A model generated the notes under the pieces. The model searched no databases and was not told where the DNA came from. It saw only the letters and a program-made list of their open reading frames with translations. From Catonia carolina (lineage: Eukaryota > Arthropoda > Insecta > Hemiptera > Achilidae), in assembly GCA_035578175.1 (NCBI GenBank), contig JAQMRL010000005.1:53549722-53613721 (forward strand): 64,000 bases of DNA, read 5' to 3'. Shown here piece after piece: positions 12,440 through 22,559 of the stretch. Each line of letters opens with the position of its first letter. The first letter of the stretch is position 1. A program made the position numbers and the translations under genes.

Positions 12440-12703
12440 AGTGAGTAAACACACATTAATTTCTACTTTACTATCTCGTCTTTATCAATATACTATACTA
12501 CTAGTAACCATGAAATTGCGAGCCTAGGGTGTATTTAGACAGTAATCCAGTGTTGCCGTATATTGTATCCAGTGTTGCCAAATACGGCAACACTGGATTA
12601 CTGTCTAAATACACCCTAGGCTCGCAATTTCATGGTTACTAGTAGTATAGTATATTGATAAAGACGAGATAGTAAAGTAGAAATTAATGTGTGTTTACTC
12701 ACT

Positions 12704-12886
12704 TTATTGTTCAGCCAAATGCGGCCTACTCGGGTCCCGCTTTGGAGGCGGATGGGACTCCTCATCATCTGAGGAGTCCTCCTCCTCATTGGCTGGGGCG
12801 GGTGGCCGCCTCCATGGATGCCACCACAAAAACAGCCCCAGCCCGAATCCTATCGCGAGTATTATGCCAATGTTGACCTTCTTCAT
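12704..12886 (-). CDS. 60-residue putative single-pass membrane micro-ORF, right copy
   Basis: This is the mirror image of the ORF at 12257-12439, with the same length and no frameshift. It differs at six residues: L19F, Q23H, V33N, E40D, R56H and G58A. The hydrophobic segment, WW..PWRRPPAP, the acidic cluster and the PPPKRDPSRP tail are conserved. The acceptor-like TTTTCAG directly upstream of ATG is kept, while sequence beyond it is unrelated to the left copy. No upstream exon was found on this side. Function unknown; it may be a silent duplicate. Confidence 0.35.
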   Translation of the reverse strand: MKKVNIGIILAIGFGLGLFLWWHPWRRPPAPANEEEDSSDDEESHPPPKRDPSRPHLAEQ

Positions 12887-13024
12887 ACTGAAAAATTTTT
12901 ACTTTAAAATATTTACTGCGGGACCTAACCTTGACTACTGTTTCTTAGCAACACAGTTTCATTTACCCCATTGTTATATTATTTTGTTACACATATTTAA
13001 GAATTGTACTATTTAAGAAATTTA

Positions 13025-13153
13025 TAGGTCTTGGGTTCAAATCCCACACGGGCATGGCATTTTTTCATCCGTTACAAAAAATTAATTTCATCCTTCATCG
13101 TCTGCATTAGAGGCAATTTGCAAAACAGTCCAACGTTAAACCAAAAAAAAAAA
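13025..13153 (+). mobile_element. tRNA-derived SINE family A, 5'-truncated
   Basis: It starts inside the tRNA-like head at GGTCTTGGGTTCAAATCCC (box B) and runs through GGCATGGCATTTTTTCAT to ACGTTAAACC plus poly(A). The fuller copies are at 22382-22552 and 54832-55022. Box A is missing. Confidence 0.75.
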
Positions 13154-13324
13154 TTAAGAATTTCTTTTTCGATTTGTATTCAGTAGAAGAGAGATAAAAC
13201 TCCAGCGTCATTTCACGAAACTAATGTTTTGTTATTAGCTTATTGTTTTCACCAGTGTCTCGACTGGTGTGATACTGATGTCTAAGCTGTTTTTTCTTGC
13301 ACAAATCGTACCATATTTACATAC

Positions 13325-13695
13325 CTGTAACACCCAACATCATTTGTAATAATTTGCATATGTATTCTAACCTTTGCCTCCCCCTACAATTCACTCCCTC
13401 AATATTACTCTCAATTATTCATAGACCTATACCTGGATCTTTTAAGATATTCCCCACCAACCTATCCCTTCTTCTGGTTAGATATTTCTGTATACTTTTT
13501 TTTATCCACTTACCTAAGAATAGCTGAATTTCTTATTTCGTCCACCCACCTAATCTTAACATTTCCCTATAACACCACATTTAAAAAGCTTCTATAGTCT
13601 TCTTTTTTACAGCCCCATTCACCCACGTTTCACTCCTGTATAATGCTACCCTCCAAACAGTGTTTTAAGATTTTTTTCTAATCTGTAAGTTAATG
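13325..13695 (-). pseudogene. RTE-type LINE C-terminal relic
   Basis: Read across frames, the minus strand gives an AFEMWCYR-like segment (seen as IEAF and MWCYREMLRLGGW), then RRRDRLVGNILKDPG, IEGVNCRGRQRLEYI and a terminal Leu-rich piece. This is the standard tail of RTE-type endonuclease-RT proteins. Several stops and frameshifts show it is dead. Confidence 0.6.
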
Positions 13696-14256
13696 GATGT
13701 AGTAGGTAACTAGCCTGTACTGTACCATAAAATATTATATGTATGTTTGAGTAAAGTAGCAACGAATGTATAATATTATAATTTAAGTTAAATGAATTTT
13801 TCTCTGTTCGTGCACAAGTATTGACGACTTGGTATTTTGAATTACCGTAAGTCTGAAAAAGAACATATCGCGGTGTCTCTTTTCTAGTAATTAGATCGCA
13901 ATGGGCTTATTGGTAATAAAATTGCATTTTCCCTCTCACTCTCGTTTCTCATCCGTTTCTTCATCCTCTCCGATTTTTTTTCCTAAAAGACGTCTGATAT
14001 TGCTCCAATATATATTTCGGCTTTCACAAATAAATTGTTGAAATGCATCCTGACAACCATTAATATAAATCACAGTATAAATGAAATTTATCACCTTACC
14101 TTCGTTTGTTTTTAAGTTTAAAAAACTTACGCGCGTTTCGGTGGTACCATCTTCTACAGAGCAATATGATTAAAATTTAAAACGGTGTTTGATTCAGCCA
14201 TTTAGATTAAAACTTTTTTAAAACTATTCATTCCTGTATTCTTTTATTTTATAACG

Positions 14257-14633
14257 ATTCTTTGTACAATGCTTACTTCAGCGGTAATTAGTGATTCTTT
14301 GTTTTTTCACGAAAACTTGTAAGAAAATGAATTTTTTAAGTTCTCGCCCGTAGTATGAATTTTACGGAAAACGTGTGTATAGTTAAATTTATAGGAAATT
14401 GAAAGATGTACAACTTTTATTCAAGCATGTTTCTTTAGCCTTGTTTAGTTTCAAAGAGTGATTTTCCGTATTATAAAGCTAAACTAAGGTTGGTTGGCAC
14501 GATTCTCTCATGATTAAAATTAGGTTATGTTGTTTGATGTTAGTTTACTTGTAATTTCTGTTTACTAATGTTAGTTTATATTGTTAATTATTTGCAGTGG
14601 CAAGAGAAAGTTGTGTGAGTGTTTCACACCAGA
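14257..14633 (-). mobile_element. Helentron-like repeat, 3'-truncated copy
   Basis: On the minus strand it begins TCTGGTGTGAAACACTCACAC (ending at plus position 14633), then the CTTTCTCTTGCC block. It continues to about 14257, in the middle of the repeated internal unit. The CA tract and 3' hairpin are absent. Confidence 0.65.
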
Positions 14634-14749
14634 TAATTTATTTGAACATAAGACGTCAAAGACGTTTTATTAAAGAAAGTTTCTGCTACTAGGCACCCAA
14701 GCTGCACAATCTGCTTCCTTTACACATTAAAATACACCAGATATCATAA

Positions 14750-15340
14750 GGGAGTGGTTCTCAACCTTTACGACACTACAAAATCCCTTTTTCAGGTGGC
14801 ATACTCATCTTTTGTCGACCCTCTCAATTATAATATTAACAAATTTAAAAACCTAAAATAGTTTTAATTTTTACTCGTAACAATCTCGTTTACTTATCAA
14901 GATACATTATTACACATCACTTTAAATAATACTAGTAATAAATGGAATGATTTTATCGAACAATTGACAGATTATAATTTTTCCAGTTAGGACGGGATGA
15001 GTGGATATTTGTGGGTAGTGAATCCTTGTAATGAGCAAGCTGTACAAAGTGCTTAGCAAAGTGTTTATCTTCATCATAACCATCATCATAGAGCTACGAA
15101 ATCATCAGGAAATTAAATAATTGACTTTCAATAGAGCTTGTTCCGTCGAATTTTTGATAAGTATTAAAAAACGAATACCAAGAACTGTCTAGAGCAGCGT
15201 TGAGCATTCCATCTTCCACATTATACAACCTGTGATCAAGAATTTTCCGTAATGTTGAATTTGAAACCAAATCGAAAAGTCGTTTGACATTGGAAAATGT
15301 AATTGTTTCGTATGTCACAAAAATAAATCCAAACATTTAA
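14750..15340. other. Possible hAT-type end and small open frame
   Basis: AGTGGTTCTCAACC at about 14754 resembles the terminal inverted repeat of hAT elements, but no partner end was found in the window. A minus-strand frame of 80 codons (15094-15336) starts MFGFIFVTYETITF and contains NVEDGMLNAALDSSWYSFF. I cannot place it in a family. Both calls are weak. Confidence 0.25.
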
Positions 15341-15424
15341 AAACTGATTAATGGCACACAAACCCATGTTTCGAGTTGATTGAATGAGAAAAAGTTGTAC
15401 AAGTAATGATCCTAGTGAAAGTGT

Positions 15425-15778
15425 TGTTAGGTCAACAGCCGAAAGGGTGGCTTAAAACTCTTAAGGTTTTACTAAGTAAGAAGAAGGATTGAGGTGCTTT
15501 ACCATGACTACCTCACCTAGTGGAAAAATATGATCATGCATGCCTGTCCCTCTAAAAAGCACCTACTCTCCATCCTGCAGATGAAACCTTCGCTTCATTC
15601 CCCACAGGTTCTGGCTGTATAAGGATGAACTGCATTACCCTGAGAGGACATAACCGTGACTAGTGTCTTTTATACCTCTACGTCGTCTGTTCTTAAATAG
15701 TTCAGTCATATAATTGGCTGCCCATGAGATAATAAACAGAACTGATTTTTGAAACCCTTGAACTAGAGGATCAAGTTC
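15425..15778 (+). repeat. Repeat family D, near-complete copy
   Basis: About 350 bp, shared with 41395-41752, 43168-43350 and 52323-52672. Conserved blocks are AGGTCA...GCTGGTTTGAACC-like, GAGGTGGTTTGCCAT-like, ATGAAACCTTCACTTC-like, CTGGCTGTATAA and CAGTCATATAATTGGCTGCC. The GGTTTGAACC block could be a degenerate box B, hinting at a SINE, but box A is unclear. No ORF. Confidence 0.7.
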
Positions 15779-16285
15779 AATTAAATTAATATTCCTCCGG
15801 CTTTTAAACTAATTGCACTTGATCGTCTAGTTCCACCTTGTGAAAGTGCAGAAATTAATACGCAAAGTTAAAAACACAAACCTTCGAGATATTTGTCTGA
15901 GCAGCTTTTCGCTGATTATCCAGAAATGGATACAAGACAACTCTTTGTTATAGGTAGAGGCCATAAAAACAGGTTACATCTGCAGAGTAGAGTCCTCCAC
16001 TACAGCACTAGAAATAGGCACCTAATCCTTTCACAACTGGCAACAAAATATTTTTATCGTCGTCACTGTGATTGTTTGGCTCCAAACAATCAAACAAAAT
16101 GTTGAATTTGCTTCCTCTTTTTATGTAAAAAATTTAAATAATGGTCTTTTAAAAGTAGAGTCCTTTATAAAGTTGTTTTTTACAGAATGTATTTTTCTTC
16201 TACAAATTGTTTTTTATAAAGTGGCATTGGTTTCAACACTAACGTAGTATTAAATCTCTTTGGTACTGTATTACTAAATAAAAAA

Positions 16286-17194
16286 TCTGGTGTGAAACAC
16301 TCACACAACTTTCTCTTGCCAATGCAAATAATTAACAATAAACTTAATATTAGTATTAAAATATTAGAAATTAACAAAAAACTAACCTCAAAAGACATTA
16401 GTGAATTACGTAAAATTAAAATCGAATTCAGTTTGGCTTAAAAATACGGAAAATCGCTCATTCACGCTAAACTAGGCACTGTACAAAAAAATGCTTAAAA
16501 TAAAAGTTGTAGATCTTTTAAGTTTCTACAAATTTTATTATACACACTTTTTCGTAAAATGCATTCTTAGGCCGAAATCTTAAAAAAATAGATTTTTCAC
16601 ACGTTTTCGTGAGAAAAAAAACAGAAAATCGCTAATTACCGCTGAACTAAGCGTTATACAAAAAAATGTTTGAATTAAAGTTGTAGAATTTTACATTCTC
16701 TACAACTTTTTTTAGATAACATTTTGCGCTAAAATGCATATCAAAGACGCAATCTTAAAAAGCAAATGTTTTTACGCAAAAACAGCCTCACCCATAATTT
16801 CAGCAAACATGGCGCCTACTCTATCTTGTAGAGAATAAAAAATTGAGTAAATGAGGCGATTTTTAAAAAAATCGTAGGACCAGTTTTTGAGAAAATCGCA
16901 AAAAAGTGAAAAATTATACGAATAAACTACTACTTCCGGTTGACCGATTTTGATGAAAATGTTCATGTCGGGTCCGGTAGTGGTATGTAACTTAAGTTTC
17001 AAGTTTCAAGTTCGTACGACGTTCCGTTCTTAAGATATTTTGTGCACACACACACACACACACACAGATCAATCATTATAAGCATGTTTTTTGGGTTCAG
17101 GGGTTTGAAAACGTGTAGATCCGGTAAAAAATCGATTTCGAAAAATCGACATGAAAACAATACTTTCCTTCCTATGTATTCATACAGAGAAAGT
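16286..17194 (+). mobile_element. Helentron-like non-autonomous element, full copy
   Basis: It starts TCTGGTGTGAAACACTCACAC, followed by ACTTTCTCTTGCC, and ends CATACAGAGAAAGT. It has two internal units of about 175 bp (16448-16622 and 16623-16790), the GACCGATTTTGATGAAAATG block, a short (CA)n at 17043-17066, and the block ending AAAATCGACATGAAAACA. It is the cleanest copy for defining the family. Confidence 0.7.
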
Positions 17195-17639
17195 ACAAAA
17201 ATTTTGTGTTTTGAAAAATAGTTTTATTATGGAAGCCAATTTTACCATGGGGCAGCTCAGTCAATAATATTGTAGAAAGTAGCTACTAAACTTAAGCAAC
17301 ACGGGTTGGATAAGTGACGTAACTGTATAGGTGACCGGCTAATAGCCAGACATGAACTAACAAGAATATGTATCGCTTAAATGCAGGTCTGCTTAAAAAA
17401 GTCAGCGTAATGCTACAATAAAGTTTTTTTTAAAACAAAAGTTCTCAATAATAGCAAAATAAAAGCAAAAATATCTATTATTTAAATTACAGATGCATTA
17501 AATTTTGTTATAAAAAAATAAAACATTACGTTAATGGTACAAAGTATATTATTGGAAGTTTAAAAAAAGGGATGATAGAGAAGGGAATTTTCATGAACAA
17601 CAGGGAAATTTTTGTTGGCCGAAGGGAAACGATACGGTT

Positions 17640-17889
17640 AGCTGTTAGATACCATGGAATTCAGTTGTTCACTGACAGTTGGCGCGTTTTTGACTGCGTT
17701 TAATCGTCTACGGCTCGTGATGTATCGTTTTTAAATTGTGTCTACATTGTTTTTACAAATTTATTCTTTTCATAAATTTATATCGTAGTGGTTATAAAAC
17801 GAAGTTTATAACACATTTTGTGATCGTTTACAATCTTCATTTTGTGTTTTCTTTTATGTTGTGATAAATCGAATGCTGTTATTTAGCAA
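17640..17889 (+). other. Candidate 5' exon with GTAAGT donor
   Basis: This stretch is less repetitive than its surroundings (TGACAGTTGGCGCG, GACTGCGTTTAATCG). It ends ATGCTGTTATTTAGCAAG|GTAAGT at 17890: an ATG, five further codons (MLLFSK) and an excellent splice donor. It could be a first exon whose downstream exons lie in or beyond the window. No TATA box or downstream partner was identified. Confidence 0.25.
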
Positions 17890-18239
17890 GGTAAGTTTAT
17901 TAAAACATTTTTGTAAGATTTAGGCTATAATAACCGTTTACTACAATATTAAAAAAATGAATTTTTGGATTTTATTTATTACAAAAATTATCTGTACACT
18001 CTCGTATTATAGTAAACTTTTTTTACATTTTTCGGATTTTATTTGAACGACTAATATTGACTAACAATTTTAAAAGTAAAAGATAAAACAAACAAATGAA
18101 TTTAATGGCTTATAAAATTTTAATTGGCTATATAATGCTTGTCATTTCAACGTATTATTTCGTTGTATTTTTAAATTCGTGACTATTTAATTAGTTAAAT
18201 TTTAAGTATTCACTGATTTTAAGGGTTTATTTTACTTTT

Positions 18240-18765
18240 CTCTCTCCCATAGAGGCAATTTTAGACCACGTGAGATGACTTTAGACGTTTCTGGCAGGTC
18301 TTTTTGCAACCCACTTTTTTAGCATTCGCTCAGCTTTTCTCGTTTCTTCCGTCCACTCGGTGTTGTGTTTTTAATCTTCATGGAATCCCTTAAAGTACTT
18401 AATTAGATGTCTGAATTTGATTCGGTTCATTAAGTTTTTCGGTTTACTCCGATTTTCTCAAGAGCTTGTATGACTTCTTTGTACCATTTATCTGGTACTA
18501 AGTGTATTGCTAAGTGATTTAGAAATTTGTTTTGTCAACCTGTTGTCATCTGTTCCATACATTTATCCGTAAAATTTTAGTGTTTTTTTTATAATCGTTT
18601 TCTTTATAACCGTTCATTTTCCTTTTGCACTTCCCGATCTCGTAACCTATGTTGTCCGCCTACTATCCCATTATCTTGCAAGGACCTTTCTTTCAAATTT
18701 TTCTACTTCCTTTAGACCAACCTTGCCGATCATTCTAAGGTACTCACTTGCGAGGTCTTTTCTCT
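18240..18765 (-). pseudogene. LINE endonuclease-RT C-terminal relic
   Basis: The minus strand, across frames, gives RKDLASEYLRMIGKVGLKEV, VEKFERKVLAR, a GGQHRLRDREVQKENE block, LVPDKWYKEVIQALEKIGV and a terminal SGRKKREKLSE...K piece. This matches the layout of RTE-like C-termini that read IERKILRKILG, RLRSNKEVY, then a Trp-led segment with WSEERK-like HSERMK. It is decayed, with many stops. A foldback element abuts it at 18768. Confidence 0.5.
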
Positions 18766-18767
18766 TA

Positions 18768-19262
18768 TCCCCCCCACCAAGAATAATTTGTCATATTTTG
18801 TAGATATTTCGTATGTAATCTTATGGTGTTTTTAACGATAAAAATGGGGAAAATATTTAAAACAATCCTGAATCAGTATTCTTCAAGTTAAGGTTAAATA
18901 TAGTTAGGGTACACTGTAATGATCAATAAAAACTTTAAAACAATATTTTTATCAGAATATTTTTTATTTTCAATCGGTAAAAAATAAAAAGTTTTTATAT
19001 CATTAAATTAATTTAACATAATATTAAACAAAATATTATTAATTTATTAACTTTCAATAATATTAGTTTAACGTAATTTTTCATGGTTTAAACTGTTTCA
19101 AGATCACTGTATTTACGCTACATAAGCCTATATTTAACGTTGACTTGAAAAATATTGTTGTAGGATTTTTTAAAATATTTTTCTCGTTTTTATCGTTAAA
19201 AATACTGCAAGATTACATACAAAATATCCAAAAAATATGACAAATTATTCTGGAGGGGTAAT
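18768..19262. mobile_element. About 500-bp foldback (MITE-like) element
   Basis: The outer ends are near-mirror images: CCCCCCACCAAGAATAATTT at 18769 against AAATTATTCTGGAGGGG ending about 19258. Inner sequence (TTTTTATCGTTAAAAA, GATTACATAC, ATATGACAAATTATTC) also pairs for most of both arms. The flanks read TTAT and TAAT, loosely like a TTAA site, but this is not decisive. No transposase. Confidence 0.65.
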
Positions 19263-19264
19263 AA

Positions 19265-20044
19265 CAGAAAATACCGCATTTGCGTATAAACACAAATGGT
19301 TTATCATCAAAGTATTGTAATAACTTATCTTGGCTTGTCTTGAGAGTGCTATTCTCTTCATCTAGTGGTGAGTTTCTCAGAGTGCACTGACCGTTTTTCC
19401 TCGTCTGTTGTAGTTTGCTTCCTTTTTGCTGGTATTCCTTTTTGCTGGCTTCCTTTTTGCCGAGGTACTTGAAGTTATAAACTTTTCTAATTTTTCCGTA
19501 TTGTGTTAATGTGACGCGGGGCTGTTTTGAGGTAACGTGTTGTTTTAATGTTCTTGTTTTTAATTTTAATTAGATACATTTAAAATAATCAATAATTTTA
19601 AGTTTTCATTTTCTTTTCAAGTTATTTATTTTAAGTTTCTTTATCTAAGATTTTTTAAACGCATTGTTATTCACCAATTAAATTAGGTAAGCTTGAAAAG
19701 AGATACTTTGTTAACTCCTAAAATCCTTTTCATCGTTTTAACTGACGTTTTATGTAAATTGCGTTTTAATATTTAATTTTTAGTCCAATACATTGGTTTT
19801 TATGGATAAGAATGAATCAAACAACCGAAAACTGTTCTTTTGCTACAAATAATTTTATATTTTCTTTAGATATTTACTAGGTTAAAATAAAACATACCCA
19901 GATTTACGTACATAATTTTTAACCAGATTTAAAATTGACAACAATTTATAAAATTTAGTAGACTATGTAAATCAATTTATTTTCACTTGTAAACTGTCAA
20001 TCCTGCGCACGATTTAACATAAAAATTTTATGAATGAATAAATT
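19265..20044. other. AT-rich stretch, no recognised gene
   Basis: It holds three imperfect tandem CTTCCTTTTTGCTGG-type units at about 19418-19462 and otherwise nothing I can name. Confidence 0.35.
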
Positions 20045-20165
20045 TTAATGCGACCGCCTCTGTAAGCTAGCGTGGTTAGAGATGTAGAGTACGCTGCACA
20101 TTTATAGCGGTGGATTTGAATTCTTAGCATCGATTCCTGCCTAGGGTCTAATAATTGTTAAAAGT
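20045..20165 (+). mobile_element. SINE family B fragment
   Basis: It carries CCGCCTCTGTAAGCTAGCGTGG (box A-like) and GATTCCTGCCTAGGGTCT, matching the head of the SINE at 42998-43150. Box B is degenerate and the body is short. Confidence 0.5.
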
Positions 20166-20887
20166 TTTAACCTATCAAATTCGCAACAAAACTTTTAGTA
20201 GTAGTTTAAAAAGTTTTTTTAATTTTCAAATTAATTTATAAAACCTTTAAAAATTGTATTTTATATTGAATTTTTGCAAATTACAGACAAATCTACAGCC
20301 TATTATTATGTAAAATATAGATGGGTTCTTTTTTAGTCAATATGACCGGAGAAAAGCCTCCGATGGAGGAAATCCGTAGATTTATTCCAAGTCCTTCATT
20401 TAAAATAAGTCCGTAGGATGTTTTTCAGTCGTCGAGTGTCATTTGAATAATTATCCAAGATTGAGATCGTGAGATGGTTTACTGAATGTGTTGACTTCTT
20501 GTTGAATCATCGGAATGCTTAAATCTATTTGTAGTATGTTGTTTTGTTATGAACAAAGGTAATGTTCTAATTGTTCGGAGTAATTTTGACTAAGTCTTTA
20601 TAGAATTTCAGTATCTGAATGGCTTTCTGATCCCTATGTATGTCCAAATTAGTTTGAAAATTTATTTGGTTATTAAAATTTTATTTTTCAGACGGACTTC
20701 TAACCGGTTACCTAGTGCTTCAGAAAACTGTTTCAGTTTTGTGTCCTAGTCCTTTCCTTTTGATTAAAGCAAATTTTGTATTATCACTTTTTTACCTTCT
20801 TCATAGTTTACTCCAGTTTGTCTAACGAGACTTTTAAACGAAAATATTTGATTAAATTAATAAAGTATAAATTGGAAACCAATTAGC

Positions 20888-21065
20888 TGTCTCCGTAGTG
20901 TATTGTTAAGCGAGGCAGCCTACCAAGTTGAAGATCCCGGGATCGATTCCTCCACCAGGTTCTGGAAATGGTTACCTGTTAAAACCCATTATTTTATACC
21001 CCAAAGTAGTCGCCAAAACCATAATATTGATGTCTAGTTCGGTGCTGTGGTTTCTTGTGCTATAT
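20888..21065 (+). mobile_element. SINE family B copy
   Basis: It begins TGTCTCCGTAGTGTATTG, has GGGATCGATTCC (box B-like), then CCAGGTTCTGGAAATGG and a body ending in a GATGTCTAG region. It aligns with 42998-43150 and 46084-46255 but is diverged. Confidence 0.55.
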
Positions 21066-21138
21066 TCATGAACATTCAATTTAAAACCCACTGCTTGATT
21101 TAATCGCAGAATAATTATTCTTAAGCTATTCATTTTTA

Positions 21139-22297
21139 GCTTCTTGTGCCCATATGAATGTATAGAAAGGAAAGTGTTGTTTTCACGTTAATTTTTTAAA
21201 ATCGAGTTTTCACCGGATCTACACGTTTTAAAAACCCCTGAACCCAAACATGTTTTAGCGATGTTTTAGCGATTGGTCTGGATGTGCAAAACGTTATTAG
21301 TGTAACGTGTGTTACAATGTTTACGGTATTGGTAGGATTCAGTAAGAAAAATTGTTTTTATTTCAATTTTTTAAAGGCGAGTTTTCACATGAAATACATT
21401 TTTACTAGTCCACTGAACACAAAAAACCTTATTTTACCAATTCGTCTGTGTTTAACGTAAGAAATCCTGGTGAATTTTCATCAAAATCAGTTAACTGAAA
21501 ATAGCGGTTTATTCGTGTGATTTTTCACTTTTTTGAAAATTTCTTGAAAACAGCTACTACGATTTTTATTGATGGTAATTTTTGAAATAGTCGTATAATA
21601 ATTTTCCTTTGTCCGTCCATCACACCCAGTCGTCAGAAACTATAAGAGATAGCAACAAACGGTTTTCGGATTCGTAATCAACTCAATAAGTTAGCGGGTC
21701 TGGATTGGGTTTGAAGTTTTAATTCCGAATGGAACTTGCCCAAAACCATAAGTAAAGAAATCAAAGTCGGAATTTGGGGAAAAAGTAGTGCCATTCGATT
21801 CCTCTTAAAGAATAGATACAGAAGTCATTAATTGTTTTTGCCTTAAGCCAAAGGTAAGCCGTTTTACAATTTTCCACTCACAAAAGGTATTTTTGAGATT
21901 GCCTCTTTGAATTTGTTGTACTCTTTAAAAAGGGTGAACATCATGTCTGTTGAAATATGCGGAGGCTGCGCTCTTATAATATACTTTTTTAAGATTGCGA
22001 TTGTAATGTTCGATAAACGGCGCAATTGTAAATATTAAAAGTTATAAAAAACTAATAAAATTATAACTTTTATTTCAAGCATGTTTTTCTACAAAGCTTA
22101 GTTTAGCGTCTATTAGTGATTTTCCATCTTTTTCTCATAAAAATTGAAATCCAACAGAAGTAAATTTTCATTTAGCGTCATCCACTCGATTAAAATAATA
22201 AAGGTTATTTTATGTCATTATACATTATTCATTCATAGGTTATATTTTTAGTTGTTTACATCGTCAAAAGAACATCGTGTGATAGTTTCACACCAGA
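21139..22297 (-). mobile_element. Helentron-like element, full copy, diverged
   Basis: On the minus strand it starts TCTGGTGTGAAACTATCACAC (plus end 22297) and ends near 21139 with CATATGGGCACAAGAAGC, the diverged form of ATATAGGCAAGAGAAAG. The internal units and the GATTTTGATGAAAAT block are present. The CA tract is almost gone. Confidence 0.65.
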
Positions 22298-22381
22298 ATT
22301 TTCTTAGACACAATACCTTTCTCTACGCTTAATATGTAACTGCAAGATGGTGAAAACAATACTATACCTGTAAATTTAGTT

Positions 22382-22552
22382 TTTTTTTTTTGTTTAACGT
22401 CCGACTGTTCTGCAATTACTGCTAATGCAGACGGTGAAGGATGAAATGATTTTTTTGTAACGTATGAAAAGATGCCGTGCCTGAATGGGATTCGAACCCA
22501 AGACCGCATGATGAGAGGCGAGCACGTTACCAACTGCGCCAATGCGGCCGGC
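22382..22552 (-). mobile_element. tRNA-derived SINE family A, full copy
   Basis: The minus strand reads GCCGGCCGCATTGGCGCAGTT, with box A-like TGGCGCAGTTGG. GGTTCGAATCCC (box B) follows at the usual spacing, then GGCACGGCATCTTTTCAT and a tail ending GGACGTTAAAC plus A-rich. The head could be mistaken for a tRNA gene, but there is no acceptor-stem pairing and the same tail follows other copies. Confidence 0.85.
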
Positions 22553-22559
22553 ATAAATT

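Larger units (their letters stand above)
12249..12894. repeat. Palindrome: 312-bp inverted arms around a 22-bp spacer
   Basis: The left arm (12249-12560) and right arm (12583-12894) align end to end without a gap. The inner 131 bp of each arm (12430-12560 against 12583-12713) are identical. The outer parts, which carry the 60-codon ORFs, differ at about 18 of 183 coding positions. The spacer, 12561-12582, contains another CCAGTGTTGCC copy. Homology starts abruptly at the TTTTCAGT acceptor-like motif just before each ATG. Confidence 0.9.

Noticed and set aside
12235..12456. Antisense Ser-rich frame opposite the micro-ORF
   Set aside because: It shares third codon positions with the sense frame, so divergence cannot exclude it. 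It lacks supporting splice motifs, and the sense frame has a plausible membrane anchor.
22382..22552. tRNA gene
   Set aside because: Box A and box B are present, but the acceptor stem does not pair and the same SINE tail follows. 42998, 54832 and 59942 fail for the same reason.
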